This document shows positions 1 through 8,931 of a DNA stretch of 25,785 nucleotides, piece by piece. Location: positions 1,886,472-1,912,256 of the forward strand of contig BFEA01000050.1 of the NCBI GenBank assembly GCA_003427395.1, read 5' to 3'. The DNA is from Chara braunii. Its lineage: Eukaryota; Streptophyta; Charophyceae; Charales; Characeae. The notes below the pieces were generated by a model. The model saw only the letters and a program-made list of their open reading frames with translations. It made no database searches and was not told where the DNA came from. Position numbers and translations under genes: made by a program. How positions within the stretch are numbered: the first letter of the stretch is position 1; each line of letters starts with the position of its first letter.

Positions 1-779
1 CGCTACACTACCTACTAGTGTGAGTGTGAAAAACACAAGTTTGAAGATCCCAAATCACCAAGATTGCATCAAGAAGCATCCATGTGTGAAGCGCTGCACT
101 ACCTACTAGTGTGAGTGTGAAAACCAGAAGTTTTGAGAGCCCAAATCACCAAGATTGTATCAAGAAGCATCCATGTATGAAGCGCTGTACTACCTACTAG
201 TGTGAGTGTGAAAATCACAAGTTTGTAGAGTCCAAATGACCAAGATTGCATCAAGGAGCATCCATGTGTGAAGCGCTACACTACCTATTAGTGTGAGTGT
301 GAAAAACACAAGTTTGAAGCTCTCAAACCACCAAGATTGCATCAAGAAGCATCCATGTGTGAAGCGCTATACGACCTACTAGTGTGAGTGTGAGAAACAG
401 AACTTTGGAGTGCCCTAACCACCAAGATTGCATCATGGATCACTTATGGGTGAAGCGCTGTACTACCTACTAGTGTAAGTGTGAAAAACACAAGTTTGGA
501 GAGCCCAAATTACCAAGTTTGAATCAAGAAGCATCCATGTGTGAAGCGCTGTACTACCTACTAGTGTGAGTGTGAAAATCTTAAGTTTGGAGAGCACTAA
601 TCACCAAGATTGCATCAAGAAGCATCCATGGGTGCAGCGCTATACTACCTACTAGTGTGAGTGTGAATATCGCAAGTTTGAAGCGCCCAAATCACCAAGA
701 ATGTATCAAGAAGCATCTATGAATGAATAAGAGTACTACCCCCTAGTATATAAGTGAAAGAGGAGAATTTGAGTAGCCC
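1..779. repeat. 91-bp tandem satellite, eight full units plus a decayed ninth
   Basis: Units begin with CGCT followed by a CTACCTACTAGTG-like segment, at 1, 92, 183, 274, 365, 456, 547 and 638. The spacing is exactly 91 bp throughout. A ninth, degenerate unit starts near 729 and runs into purine-rich sequence. Each unit also carries a CACCAAGATTGCATCAAG segment and a CATCCATGTGTGAAG segment. The constant period with point changes only is typical of a satellite. The array starts before the window, so its full size is unknown. Confidence 0.95.
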
Positions 780-970
780 ATGGAGGAGAGAAAATGAAGT
801 AAGAGAGGATGGAAGAGAAGGGGAGAGAGATCAAGGAGATGGAGATGGAGAAGAAGAGGAGGAAGACAAAGAGAATGGAAGTAAAAAGGAGGAAGGAGAA
901 GATGAAGAGGGGAGAGAAGGGAAGGAGGAAGGAGGGAGTGAGGAGGAAGAAGAGGAAGAAGAAGGAGGAG

Positions 971-1003
<33 letters not shown>

Positions 1004-1020
1004 AAGAAGATGAAGGTGAA
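754..1020. repeat. Purine-rich low-complexity tract with (GAA)n core
   Basis: The plus strand is almost pure A/G across this stretch, with an uninterrupted (AAG)n run at about 974-1010. Open frames exist here on both strands, but they encode only runs of Glu/Lys or Leu, as expected from the composition. I see no gene. Confidence 0.9.
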
Positions 1021-1450
1021 GAAGTTTCTTCCTTCCTCTCACCTTGTTGATTCCTTGATGTTGGTGTCCTCTTGATGAAGCTTCTTTTCCTTGCACAATC
1101 CCCTCTTGGCTATGACTTCCTTGTTCTCCAAGCCCTTCTCTCCTCCTCCCTTGCTTTCTCTCAGGTTATGGCAAGCTCCCCCAGCTATGGCTATGGAGTC
1201 CTCCCCTCTAGGAGGGCTAATGGGGCTCCTCTAGCCTCTCTTTCTCTTCTGCACCCAGGAGGGATATGACGGATCACCTCCCAAGTGTCTCTCCCACCAT
1301 CACTATCCTCTAGAGTCCTCTCCACTACCTCCTAGTCTCCTCTAAGCTCTCCCACTAGCATGGGCTCCTCCCTCCTCACTCCAAGTGCAAAGATGCTCCT
1401 GTGAGCTCACTTGGGCAGCATGGGCACTCCTCATGCAAATGTGAGAGTGG
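1021..1450. other. Pyrimidine-rich stretch without a gene
   Basis: CT-rich plus strand with short open frames of low-complexity Leu/Ser composition. No recognisable protein, RNA gene or repeat unit was seen. Confidence 0.5.
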
Positions 1451-1607
1451 CGGACTGCATCCTCAGCTTATGTAGGCTGAAACCAGCAGTCCGGCCAACC
1501 CATGAGCTTTCCCCATGAGCCTTGAGGTGAACCGAGGTACCCCCAAGGCAAAATTCCCTCACTAGGCCCTCCTGGAGGTACCTGGGCCTCATTTTGGCCA
1601 AGTACAT

Positions 1608-1640
1608 GCAGTCCAAGTGGTTGGTACCAACTTGGACTGC
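1608..1640. repeat. Inverted repeat with 11-bp perfect arms
   Basis: GCAGTCCAAGT at 1608-1618 is matched by its reverse complement at 1630-1640. The 11-nt loop itself contains a TTGGTACCAA palindrome. It is the longest-armed member of the hairpin field. Confidence 0.9.
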
Positions 1641-2147
1641 CTCTTGGCCTACCCCGGCCTCTTTTTCATTGCTCAAATCCTGCCCCCTAGGGTCCTAATG
1701 CCCAAGGGGCAGCAATACTTGAAAGAAGGCCTTTTTCTCGATTTTTTCAAGTTTCGGCCTCTTTTTAGTAGGCCGGAGCATTTTTCCATATGGCGGCACA
1801 TTTTCAGCCTTGGATCTGGCTGAGATCCAATGCCAGCAATAATCCGAGCTACCCCCTAGTAGCCCTTGCTTCAATTTTGAGCCCCTAAGTCCAGCTTTTC
1901 AATTTTTGGTGCATCTGGCTCTCTTTTTGGAGCCAAGTGCACTGTTTTGTCTTTTTCCCTCTTTTGTTTCTTTCCATTTTGGGCTGCCACCTCATTCCGA
2001 AGCTAGCCGTTTTGAGCTGGCCCACAAAAAATGGCTAGTTTCTCTCTACCATGAGATTGGATCTCAGATCCATGGCCCAAAAAAAACCGGTCACTTCTTT
2101 TTTGCATTTTGTCTCATTTTCAACTTTTAAATTCAGATTTATTGAGT

Positions 2148-2161
2148 GCAATCCGGATTGC
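2148..2161. repeat. Perfect 14-bp palindrome
   Basis: GCAATCCGGATTGC reads the same on both strands with no loop. It is a variant of the recurrent GCAGTCC / GGACTGC theme nearby. Confidence 0.9.
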
Positions 2162-2190
2162 CCTCCCTCATTCTATGAGGGATTAGGTCA

Positions 2191-2231
2191 CTATTGGGAC
2201 ATGCCAGTCCCTACTGTGCCAGTCCCAATAG
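2191..2231. repeat. Hairpin H1, upstream copy (10-bp arms)
   Basis: CTATTGGGAC at 2191-2200 pairs with GTCCCAATAG at 2222-2231 around a 21-nt loop that contains GCCAGTCCCTAC. The equivalent hairpin at 3630-3671 keeps the loop motif but has a different, still fully complementary arm pair. Confidence 0.9.
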
Positions 2232-3569
2232 GCCGGCACACTCTCTTCCACTCTTTTCTTCCTTTTTGTCTCATTCTCCCTCTTTTTTGTCTCATTTTTC
2301 TTTCTTTTTCTTTTATTTCTGTTGTGACAAGTGTCAAACTGCTGTGCACCCTCTTTCTAGGCCCTAGGGCCTCATTCAAAGCCCGGTTCATAGCTGTTAC
2401 ATGACCGTTACATCATGGATTCCAATAATGGCGCCCCCATGCTCCTAGAGGGCTCCATTTTGCTCCCGTTTGCCCAATTTTGAGACCCTTTTGCTCCGAT
2501 TTTTCTAAGGGCAGCATTTTTCTCATGTTGAGCTTCTCAAGGCTGTATTTTCTTATGGGTTGTTAGTCCGAGTTATCCCGGACTGCTGGGCAGCCTTCCC
2601 AACATCCTTATTTCACTTTTCTTTCTCCCATGGCTCTCCCACTTGCTCCTACTAGTGCTTGCACTAGTGGTGCTAATATTTTTCACCGTCTAGATCCTCG
2701 ATCTTAACGGTGCCGTTTGCTTGCACAATTATTCCTTGTGTTTGCTCATGGTTCCCTTGGAACGTCCCAAGTCCCCGTCATTTTCCTACATGTTAGCTCC
2801 ATTTCTTTGTCTCGCCGGCGGTCCCGCCGACACGTATCCTGTTTTCCATTTTTTATTATTTGGACCCATTTGGTCCACGACAACATTCCGGACGACGTCC
2901 CATTTTTATTTTTTTGGGGCCCATTGCCCTTGGTGGTCCCATCATTTCTACATGTGTGCCGATTTTTCTAGGCCGTGAGATCTCATCTCACGGTTGCCGT
3001 TTACCGTCTTTACTTGCCCCTTGCAAAAATTGCTCCTTTCTAGCCTTCCGGGTTTGCCGTAGCCCATTCCCCTTTGGCCTTGGCATCCTCATGCAGTCCT
3101 TAATTTCTCAGACTGCAGTCATGACTGTTTTCTATACCCACAGCCCCACAACTTGCCCCATGTTAAGAGAAAATGAAGCGTTAAATTTTCTAGTGCATCC
3201 GGGTTCAATATTGACTCTGGATGCACCTAGAACATGTGTTTTCTTTCCCCCATGCAGTCCGTTGCAACTCGGACTGCAATGGGGGTCAATTCCTTAGGCC
3301 GAATGCCCCACAACTCGCCCCTACTCGAAAGAAAAAGAAACGGTCAATTCCCAAGTGCATCCGACCTTGATTTTGGCTCCGGATGCATCTAAAACATGTG
3401 TTTCTCCTCATGCATGTATTCCGTTTTATTTCGATTGCAAGAGGCCTTGATTTTCTTTGATTTTCTCTGCAAAAATCAAAGAAATTCAAAGTCATTTGTA
3501 ACCGTCATATTCCAGAATGAATCTGGTCATGGATGAATCTCCCCAAGTGACCGTTTTTTACCGTTAAGG

Positions 3570-3618
3570 TTTTTTTCTCTTTTCTTTTCTTTTCTTTTCT
3601 TTTCTTTTTTTTTCTCCT
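3570..3618. repeat. (TTTTC)n microsatellite
   Basis: A run of CTTTT pentamers that grades into poly-T, just before hairpin H1 of the downstream copy. Confidence 0.9.
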
Positions 3619-3629
3619 CCTTTCTTGGA

Positions 3630-3671
3630 CAGTAGGGACCTGCCAGTCCCTACCTATGGCAGTCCCTACTG
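3630..3671. repeat. Hairpin H1, downstream copy (10-bp arms)
   Basis: CAGTAGGGAC at 3630-3639 pairs with GTCCCTACTG at 3662-3671 around a 22-nt loop containing GCCAGTCCCTAC. Compared with the copy at 2191-2231, two arm positions differ and both differences are compensated on the opposite arm. Confidence 0.9.
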
Positions 3672-4120
3672 ACGGCGAACTCACTCACTCCCTCTCACTC
3701 TTTTTTGTCATATTTTTCTCCATTTATTTTTTTTTTCTCTCTTTTTTCTAGCATGCCAAGCGTCAAGTGGCCGTTAAGGCCCTTTTCTAGCCTCTTTCTC
3801 TTAGTTTTGACCCTCCCTACGCCCAAGGTGCAGTCGGTTATTTCTCGGACTGCAATAATGGCCTTCCCATGCCCATGGGAGCCTCCTTTTACTCCTACAT
3901 TTCTCCCACAATGGTCCCTCCTACTCCGATTTTCTCCCGACCGAAGGGCTATTTTTCACATGGGGTCTTATTTGACTCTATTTTCTTGAGGGAGGCTGAT
4001 CCGAGATTTTTCGGATTGCTCCCATGCCTCCCACTTCAGTTTTCTTTACTTTTCCTTTTCCTTTTGGCCTTCCTGTTTGTCACCACTAATACTTGCACTA
4101 GTGGTGCTAATATTCTTGGT

Positions 4121-4142
4121 CGTCAAGATGTCGATCTTGACG
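4121..4142. repeat. Inverted repeat with 9-bp perfect arms
   Basis: CGTCAAGAT at 4121-4129 and ATCTTGACG at 4134-4142 are separated by a 4-nt loop. The equivalent place in the upstream copy (about 2688-2712) keeps a weaker, mismatched version. Confidence 0.85.
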
Positions 4143-4220
4143 GTGCACCTTGCATTTATTATTTTTCCCTCATGCGGTGCCGCCGTTTCTTCTTGGGACT
4201 TTCACATATCCCCGCCACTT

Positions 4221-4324
4221 GTCCCGTTGGTGGTCCCAGACACCTAGTCCCGTCGGTGGTCCCTGACACTTAGTCCCGCCGGTGGTTCCCGACACTTATT
4301 CCCGTCGGTGGTCCCCGACACATT
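4221..4324. repeat. 26-bp minisatellite, four units
   Basis: Units built on GTCCCGTCGGTGGTCCC begin at 4221, 4247, 4273 and 4299. Spacing is exactly 26 bp, with a few substitutions per unit. Confidence 0.9.
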
Positions 4325-5039
4325 TCGCCCCGGACGCCATTATTTTTACTTAGTCCCACGTGGCTCCGGGTGCCTTTCCCCGAGGTGTCTCATGCCCCTT
4401 GGACGTCTTGTCGCCCCATAGCGACCTCTCTCCTTAGTCTTTCCTTGCGCATTGCACGTGCCGATCTCTTTTGGTCATGGGCCTCTGCTCCGAGGCTCCC
4501 GTAGGTGGCCTCCATGTTGGCTCCTCATTTCCTGACTTCCCGTGGCCTCTGGGCCGCCCATCTCTTGACTTCCTCATTCCCTTATTGCTATCGCGCTGCA
4601 ATTACTCGTTCAAAGGGCCCTTTGGCCTTAGTCTTATTGCATTCTGATGGCCCTCCCGGCCTCCTACTATGTTTTATGTGTCTCTGTTCTTGCGCTCGCT
4701 CGCTTGCCGTCGCTAGTTCTTTCCTCCTGTGGTTCTCTCCTCAGGGCATCACCCCTTCTGCAGCCTAATCCTTTGTCTTTTCTCTCTCCTGCTTCCTCAC
4801 TCAAAATTTCTCTGTTGTGCACAAATTGTCCGTATTCAATCTCTCGAGTGATGGGACGTTATTCGGGACCCACCAGTCCTGACACATTCCCCCCACTCAT
4901 TCACGATGTCCTCATCGCGCACCAATCTCTTGTTAGTGGATTTTTGAGGGATAGACGGGAGAGGAGGATGAGATGTTATGGGTGGTTAGTTTGCCAGGGT
5001 CCGTTCCGTTCTTGTCCCATTCCTTTCTCAATGTTTTCC
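4325..5039. other. Pyrimidine-rich stretch without a recognisable gene
   Basis: Open frames on the plus strand (for example 4505-4768 and 4647-5084) have Leu/Ser/Pro-rich composition dictated by the CT bias, and no recognisable domain. A few further short inverted repeats occur (GTCGC/GCGAC near 4410). Nothing here supports a gene. Confidence 0.5.
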
Positions 5040-5650
5040 TTAGCTTCCGCCCCTTGGGGTGGAGGAGGGTATGGGGGAGTCTAAGGTTCTACAACTTAGA
5101 CCAGGTTGCTCATTTCCGTCATAGCTCTGCCTCTTTATCTTTTCCTCAATCGAGACGCGAGCTTCCTCTTCAGTCAACTCTGTATACCCAGCAGGACAAC
5201 CCATAATTCTTTCGCCTTCAGTAACATGAAGCAGACGAGGCTCTCCTCGCTTCATGCACTTAACTACTGGTATGCTTGCTTTATTCCCAGTGTGACAATT
5301 TGTTGTCATAAGACAATTGGTTTTCTCATTTTATGCCTTGGCTTTGTTGATAACAAATTGTAGGCAAGTTTTCGGATGTGACTCAATGTCAGGCATTTGC
5401 TCCGGAAGGGAGATGTTCGTCAAGTACAATCGTCGCCTTTGCTGTGGTGATACCCACTTTGAATCAGCGAGCCCAGACACAACTCCCCTTAAGTGTTTCG
5501 TAATCTCAAATCTATCTTCCCATTTCATTGAGAAAGCATTCTCGAGCAGAAACCATTTTGGTCTCGCCTCATTCATTACTCTTAGAGTCATAAAAAAAAA
5601 TTAATCTACTTTTTGGCCCGTGCAATCCATGTTCTCCCGTCATTCTTTCC
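5040..5650 (-). pseudogene. DNMT3-like DNA cytosine-5 methyltransferase, C-terminal fragment (broken)
   Basis: The minus-strand translation resembles the C-terminal half of the DNMT3-type catalytic domain. In order: a GLHGPKSRL segment (about 5600-5630), RVMNEARPKW, FLLENAFSMK at the place of motif VI (ENV in the family, ENA here), KWVSPQQRRRLYLTNI at the place of motif VIII, a TTNCHTGNKASIPVV segment, and LLHVTEGERIMGCPAGYT at motif IX. DNMT3 enzymes transfer a methyl group from S-adenosylmethionine to cytosine in the nucleus. Breaks: a frameshift at the A9 run 5592-5600 (T9 on the coding strand), a TAA at 5331-5333 with the same frame resuming, and a degenerate motif X near 5050-5110. A possible upstream piece continues in another frame to about 5775, but motif IV (the Pro-Cys nucleophile) and motif I were not found. 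It is clearly non-functional. The host gene or a retroelement could each be the source. Confidence 0.7.
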
Positions 5651-5759
5651 TCAGTCTCATGATTAGCCAGTTCCCATGTATTTTTCCCATGTCATTTTGC
5701 CAAGCTTATGTGCGTCATCCTCATTCGTCCTTTCTCGTATCCAGACTTTAAAATGCGCG

Positions 5760-6265
5760 TTACTCAGTCCCTCTTATTCACATCTTTCTTCTGGCCTCTT
5801 GCCAGGCCTCTCTCATACTCATGCAAAGTCCATTATACCTGTATCTCTTTTCTGGGCGTGTTGCCAGACTTTTCCTTAGGTCTACGCAAAGTCAATTTCA
5901 CATATCTTTCTTTTCTCAACATCCTGGCAAGCATTCTCTCAAGCCCATGCTAGGTCAAATACTCATCCATTTCTCTCCTGGATATCTTGCCAGGTCTCTT
6001 CTCAAGCTCATGCAGAGTCATTCACACATCTTTTCCTCAGCTGGACACCTTGCGAGATCTTTTCTCAAGCTCATGCAACGTCAATTGTCAGGCATTTTTT
6101 CAAACCTGCGCAAAGTCAATTACCCATCCATTCTTTTCTTCTTGACATCTTGCCAGACCTTTTCTCAAGCTCATGCAACGTTAATTATTCATCCGTTTCT
6201 CTTCCGAACATCTTGCCATGCCTTTTCTCAAGCCTGCGCAAAGTCAATTACTCATTCATCCTTAT
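5760..6265. repeat. Imperfect minisatellite of about 63 bp
   Basis: The motif TTTCTCAAGCTCATGCAACGTCAATT, or a close variant (GCAAAGTCAAT), recurs at about 5822, 5886, 5950, 6013, 6076, 6109, 6174 and 6237. Each unit also carries a variant of ATCTTGCCAGACC. The period is 61-65 bp, with one half-unit. The period is close to a multiple of three, which keeps plus-strand frames open, but these encode only repeat-derived peptide. Confidence 0.85.
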
Positions 6266-7176
6266 GCTCATGGTACCCTTCTTTTTTGCACGCTTTTTCT
6301 TCGGTAGATGGCACACCTTCCCCCCACTCAAAATGCGATGTCCCCATCGCACGACTAGTTCTCACTCGGATGTACGCAGACCTTGACCCACCAACTGAGT
6401 AGACGGATGCCGGTCCATCAGCCCCAAAAAGGAAGGGTGATCAGTCCTCCCCCTGCTGATAACTCACCTCATCCCCTACTCCAGTTCGACCTTTTGCTGC
6501 TTACGAGACGGGTGTCATCACTGAGGTACCACCCCACATCTGGAAGGTAGGTTCAGTTCAAGCCTCCCAGGACCCCATCTTGCCATAAGTGCTTTCTCGC
6601 GAATCGTTCCTCCCGAGCGGTGTTTTCTTAGATCCGACCTCTTCCTTTTAAGAGAGTTGGGGCTCTCTATTAGTCTACGAGTGCACTTACGAAGACCTCA
6701 CGGTTAGTCTCGAAACGGTTGTAACGATCCGGCAGGGCGGTGTCACTCGCCCTGTGGTGGTTGCGGCTTCCACCCGGTACCACGCCCGATTCCTTCCTCT
6801 GGACAGTGCTGCTCAACTTAACGCGAGCGGTTGTGGTCCATTCCAAACGGCAGTGTCGCCCCTCTACGACATGACGTGTGGTTGGGGATAAAAAATGAGA
6901 CTTAGGAAAAAGAATGACTCTCTCGCCCGTTTGGCACCACGCCCTTGACGTTTAGGTTTCAACACGAGGCGCAGTTTAAACTCCTCGACTAGAGCTCGTT
7001 GTCGGGATTGGTTCCGGACGGCCAGCATCAATCAAAAAGAGAGGTGCTTTGGTCCTTCAACCCTTATTCCTTCTTATGAGGAGCAGGTCGTGCTAGGACT
7101 TTTCCCTTAACGGGTAGAGGTCTTGGGGTCGCGATGCAGGCATTGCTATCCCCCTTATATTGAGACCTGAGACTAG
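6266..7176. other. Unassigned block of about 0.9 kb, ending at an A17 tract
   Basis: The composition is more balanced than in the neighbouring CT-rich DNA and there is no open frame over about 60 codons. It contains a 7-bp hairpin (CAGGGCG 6733-6739 with CGCCCTG 6748-6754). I recognise no tRNA, rRNA or protein. It ends directly against 17 A residues, which leaves open a retroposed transcript. Confidence 0.4.
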
Positions 7177-7193
7177 AAAAAAAAAAAAAAAAA
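7177..7193 (+). repeat. A17 homopolymer
   Basis: Seventeen consecutive A residues follow GAGACTAG. An imperfect direct repeat of CTCAATCYC.TGCTATTTCCA follows at 7194 and 7288. Confidence 0.9.
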
Positions 7194-7554
7194 CTCAATC
7201 TCTTGCTATTTCCATGGTCGGCCCGACTACCTTACATCAAGTTGCCTAGGGTCCCCTGGCTATGCAATGCAATATTCAATCTTCAAACACTCAATCCCAT
7301 GCTATTTCCAAGGTTGATTCTCATGGCTGGTCCGACAACCTCTCATCAACAAGGCCACCCACATGGCCGGTCTTGCGGTCATTTTCTCAATAGTCATTTC
7401 TCAAGAATGCCCCTTCCGCCCATTCACTCCTCAATTCTCTCATTCCTCAGCACCCAATCTCTGTGACCGTTCCAACGGTCCCTGCCCTTCTCGGCTTTAA
7501 GACTCCGCCTTCTTTATCATGTCCTTCTCATTCACATCTCTCTTCCGCCCCCTT

Positions 7555-7857
7555 GGCTATTTCAGCGGCCGACCCACCGGCCTTTTCCATCTCTTCCGTC
7601 CATCCCATTGGCTATTTCAACGACCGACCTACCGGTCTTTTCCATCTCTTTCATTCATTCTTTGGCTATTTCAATGACCGACCCACCGACCTTTTTCATC
7701 TCTTCCCTTTTGGCTATTTCAATGACCGACTCACCGGCCTTTTCCATTTCTCTCATCCCATTGGCTATTTCAATGACCGACCCACCGGCCTTTTCCATCT
7801 CTCTCATCCATCCTTTGGCTATTTCAATGACCGACCCATCGGCCTTTTCCATCTCTT
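7555..7857. repeat. Minisatellite, six units of 48-55 bp
   Basis: GGCTATTTCAATGACCGACC, or a variant, begins at 7555, 7610, 7664, 7712, 7763 and 7817. Spacings are 55, 54, 48, 51 and 54 bp. All but the first are multiples of three, so reading frames stay open on both strands. The minus frame gives a repeating EMEKAGGSVIEIAKG-like peptide. No start context or flanking coding sequence shows that it is translated. Confidence 0.9.
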
Positions 7858-7966
7858 ATTGCTCATTCCAACACACTCTCAATCAACCTTTCTCAATCAA
7901 ATATGCAGGGGACCCCAGTGCCTATTTCCAAAGGAATGACCCTTGTCAGGGGCCGTTCCCGAATAA

Positions 7967-8157
7967 CCTGGTTAGGGTCGTTCTTTTCCATTCTCAAGTC
8001 GAACAGCGTGGTTAGGGTCGTTCCTCTCCATTCTCAAGTCGAACAGCCTGGTTAGGGTCATTCCTTTCCATTCTCAAGTCGAACAGCCTGGTTAGGGACA
8101 TTCCTTTCCATTCTCAAGTCGAACAGCCTGGTTAGGGTCATTCCTTTCCATTCTCAG
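7967..8157. repeat. 40-bp minisatellite, about 4.8 units
   Basis: Units starting CCTGGTTAGGGTC begin at 7967, 8007, 8047, 8087 and 8127, at exactly 40-bp spacing. Each ends in CATTCTCAAGTCGAACAG. Confidence 0.95.
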
Positions 8158-8261
8158 TGTTAGTGCCCGAGGGGGTGGGCCTCGAGGTTACGGATTTCAT
8201 TTCTGTCTTGGAGGTTAGAAGGTGGTCATCTCATTTTTTTGCGTGTTGTTCTCCTTCTTCC

Positions 8262-8376
8262 ATTTCTCACAGTAATGTGTCATCCATTCAATTTCTCACA
8301 GTAATGTACCATCCATTCTATTTCTCACAGTAATGTACCATCCATTCCATTTCTCACAGTAATGTACTATCCATGC
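8262..8376. repeat. 29-bp minisatellite, four units
   Basis: ATTTCTCACAGTAATGTACC units begin at 8262, 8291, 8320 and 8349, at exactly 29-bp spacing. Confidence 0.95.
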
Positions 8377-8931
8377 ATACATCCGACTTAGCATCTAGCA
8401 CTCGAGTTGGGGCTCACGACCCCAAGCAGCACTAGCTCACCCGACCGTTCAACCACAACAAGAGACAGGGGCGCTCCCTTTTTTCTTCACTTGTTCCGAC
8501 AACTCAGATCTTGACCATTCTCAGACTAACTTATGACTCAGTTGGATTAGGCTCCTAGGGAAGGAGTGTTATTCACGCCCCTTAACCCATAGGTTCCCTA
8601 ACCTCTCTTATACTCGACTAATCATTCAATGTCATGGTTCGCTCGTCAATTTGTACTCAAGGTTTTTCCCTCTCGAAAGCTTAATCCTTATTTCATCCAG
8701 AATTTACAATACACCTTCTCCCAATTGGTCTCATCCCAAATCTCATGTCTTTGTCTTATGTACCCAAGGTAACTCCTCCAAAAAGTAGCCTAAAAACTAT
8801 CTTCTATCTTATCGTGACACAGCCTTAGTTGACCCTCTTTTCACTTCATCCTTGGCAAGTTTGCCCATACTGTACACATTTTCGTTATTCTCAAGTCTCC
8901 GCAGACAGAAAAATGACGATCCTTTTCAGTG
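8377..8931. other. Stretch without a recognisable gene
   Basis: No long frame, RNA gene or repeat array was found. Minus-strand sequence just downstream of the 8932 stop still shows short charged open stretches (about 8800-8930), possibly the decayed continuation of the coding remnant next to it. Confidence 0.4.

Larger units (their letters stand above)
1451..4142. repeat. Non-coding array of short inverted repeats (hairpin field)
   Basis: At least twenty short inverted repeats with perfect arms of 6-11 bp occur here, one every 50-150 bp. Examples, given as left arm / right arm: 1451-1458/1486-1493; 1608-1618/1630-1640; 1755-1760/1770-1775; 1810-1817/1823-1830; 1916-1921/1930-1935; 2058-2064/2066-2072; 2164-2170/2176-2182; 2651-2658/2661-2668; 2861-2866/2872-2877; 2973-2980/2986-2993; 3193-3200/3219-3226; 3254-3261/3270-3277; 3357-3363/3380-3386. 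Several share a theme (GCAGTCC with GGACTGC, GCATCCG with CGGATGC, GCAATCC with GGATTGC). No open frame looks like a protein. It could be a structured non-coding transcript, a graveyard of small foldback elements, or sequence shaped by a repair process that makes palindromes. Confidence 0.7.
2191..4150. repeat. Diverged tandem duplication, about 1.44-kb offset
   Basis: Landmarks recur in order at a nearly constant offset. Hairpin H1 is at 2191 and 3630. A TCCGAG-centred hairpin is at 2565-2584 and 3999-4016. A hairpin containing TGCACTAGTGGTGCTAATAT is at 2651-2668 and 4081-4106. A GATCTT-containing hairpin ending in ACGGTGC is at about 2688-2712 and 4121-4142. Sequence between the landmarks is only loosely conserved, so the duplication is old. 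Confidence 0.65.

Noticed and set aside
1-779. CRISPR-like array
   Set aside because: Units are contiguous 91-bp repeats with no unique spacers, in a eukaryotic setting. It is a satellite.
743-1096. Overlapping open frames on both strands in the purine tract
   Set aside because: They encode only Glu/Lys or Leu runs forced by the (GAA)n composition.
4505-5084. Plus-strand ORFs of 87 and 145 codons
   Set aside because: Leu/Ser/Pro composition follows the CT bias, the two overlap in different frames, and no domain is seen.
5821-6402. 193-codon plus-strand ORF
   Set aside because: It stays open because the repeat there is about 63 bp. The peptide is just the repeat and resembles no protein.
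7967-8157. Telomere-like GGTTAGGG repeats
   Set aside because: The motif occurs once per 40-bp unit and is not itself tandem. It belongs to a minisatellite.
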